Below, piece by piece: positions 5,606 through 6,353 of a stretch of DNA of 6,353 bases (the first letter of the stretch is position 1; each line of letters begins with the position of its first letter). The DNA is taken from assembly GCA_027364495.1 (NCBI GenBank), contig DAHXPE010000229.1, forward strand, positions 1-6,353, in the 5' to 3' direction. The position numbers and the translations under genes were made by a program. The notes under the pieces are model-generated. The model saw only the letters and a program-made list of their open reading frames with translations, was not told the origin of the DNA and did no database searches. Source of the DNA: Candidatus Heimdallarchaeota archaeon (GTDB lineage Archaea; Asgardarchaeota; Heimdallarchaeia; Hodarchaeales; LC-3).

Positions 5606-6353
5606 TGGACAACTCTGAAAATCAATTCAAGTTTCGTTTTTTCTTTTTTAGACTCAGTTCCACTAAGTATTTTATTCTTAAACGATGATTTTACAATTTT
5701 TTTTGCTAATAAATATATCTGTGAAGGACTAAAAGCTCCTCAAAATGAATTAAAAGGACTTAATTTTTCTATTCTTAGCAAATTTGATATAAAAAAACAT
5801 GTTAAAAATACTGAAAATTTCGATAAGTATAAACAAGTTGAGTTATCATATAATAAGAGTTATTCAAGAGTCTATTTTCTTTTAGTTACGAATTTAACAA
5901 TAACTATGAATGAAAATGAAACAAGGGATCTTTATGTTCTCATATTTCAAGATCCCTTATCTGATGAAATTGATCAAACAAAATTTCAGGAATGGATTAA
6001 ATCTGCTAAATCCAATATTTCTTTAATTATTTATACATTTGAGACTGGTTCAGGTCCGGTTCCTTTATATGTTATAAATGATTCTATATTTAATGTTAAT
6101 AATGTTCAATCTCAATTCACCATTACAAAGATTGGTCTTTATTTCATGACAGCTATTGGTCAGGGGACAACACAAGCTAGCGGTCTTTTTGGACCTTTAC
6201 CAGTTCCTGGTTATGAATTCGAATCTTTTAACTCAGTTGTTTATGCGTTACATCTCAATGATAAGAAACAAACCGATCCTCGGACTAAAGGAACGAGCTA
6301 CACCTTAGTAACCCTTATTTATCCTAAAATTTATGAAACCTTGCTATTAGACA
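5606..6353 (+). CDS. PAS-domain protein with unidentified C-terminal domain; 3' partial, 5' end uncertain
   Basis: A stop-free frame of 249 codons that leaves the window, far longer than chance allows at this base composition. Codons about 14-118 read as a PAS domain: FLDSVPLSILFLNDDFTIFF (14-33), N35 after it as in most PAS domains, the helix region ELKGLNFSIL, then late strands YFLLVTNLTIT and LYVLIFQDPL. Codons about 138-249 form a second alpha/beta-looking unit with SLIIYTFETGSGPVPLYVI (139-157), a helix ITKIGLYFMTAIGQG and the block SGLFGPLPVPG (192-202), then strands ESFNSVVYALHL and TSYTLVTLIYP; I do not recognise it. A small-molecule or redox sensor is likely, with output unknown. The start is a problem: the first in-frame ATG (5906) would cut the PAS domain in half. 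ATG 5573 and ATG 5594 are in frame but separated from it by TAG 5603-5605. GTG 5605 lies in the neighbouring frame and joins it if one T is lost from the T6 at 5644-5649. No membrane segment is clear. Confidence 0.8.

Overview
The window is about 6.4 kb of AT-rich DNA that reads as archaeal, possibly from the Asgard/Heimdallarchaeia side. The basis is indirect: T-tract rather than hairpin terminators, TATA-like boxes close to start codons, two genes with no Shine-Dalgarno sequence (leaderless style), and a final gene in which a PAS domain is joined to an unfamiliar domain. No rRNA, tRNA or marker protein is present, so the lineage is inference.

Layout. 5-1318 (+): a complete myo-inositol-1-phosphate synthase, preceded by only four bases. 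1319-1455: a short convergent gap with T-tracts for both strands. 1456-3183 (-): a long acyl-CoA dehydrogenase of the AidB/ACAD11 type, with a GTG start and a good ribosome binding site. 3184-3377: a divergent promoter region. 3378-4082 (+): a short-chain dehydrogenase of the C-factor/sniffer type. 4218-4706 (+): a GNAT acetyltransferase of the phosphinothricin acetyltransferase/MnaT type. 4707-5605: a gene-poor stretch. It holds a possible coding remnant, a 41-codon small ORF with an internal hairpin and a T8 tract just after its stop, and on the minus strand the broken remains of a multi-pass membrane protein that looks RDD-like. 5606-6353 (+): an open frame running off the window, encoding a PAS domain followed by an unrecognised alpha/beta-looking domain.

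The genes do not form an obvious pathway. They are mostly single transcription units: inositol phosphate synthesis (probably for lipid head groups or solutes), an acyl-CoA oxidation step, a carbonyl reductase, an amino-acid-type N-acetyltransferase and a sensor. The main points for follow-up are the 5' end of the PAS gene, where no ordinary start fits the PAS frame (an in-frame amber codon or a one-base frameshift lies there), the unassigned domain behind it, and the decayed membrane gene next to it. No CRISPR array, insertion sequence or clear defence system was seen.
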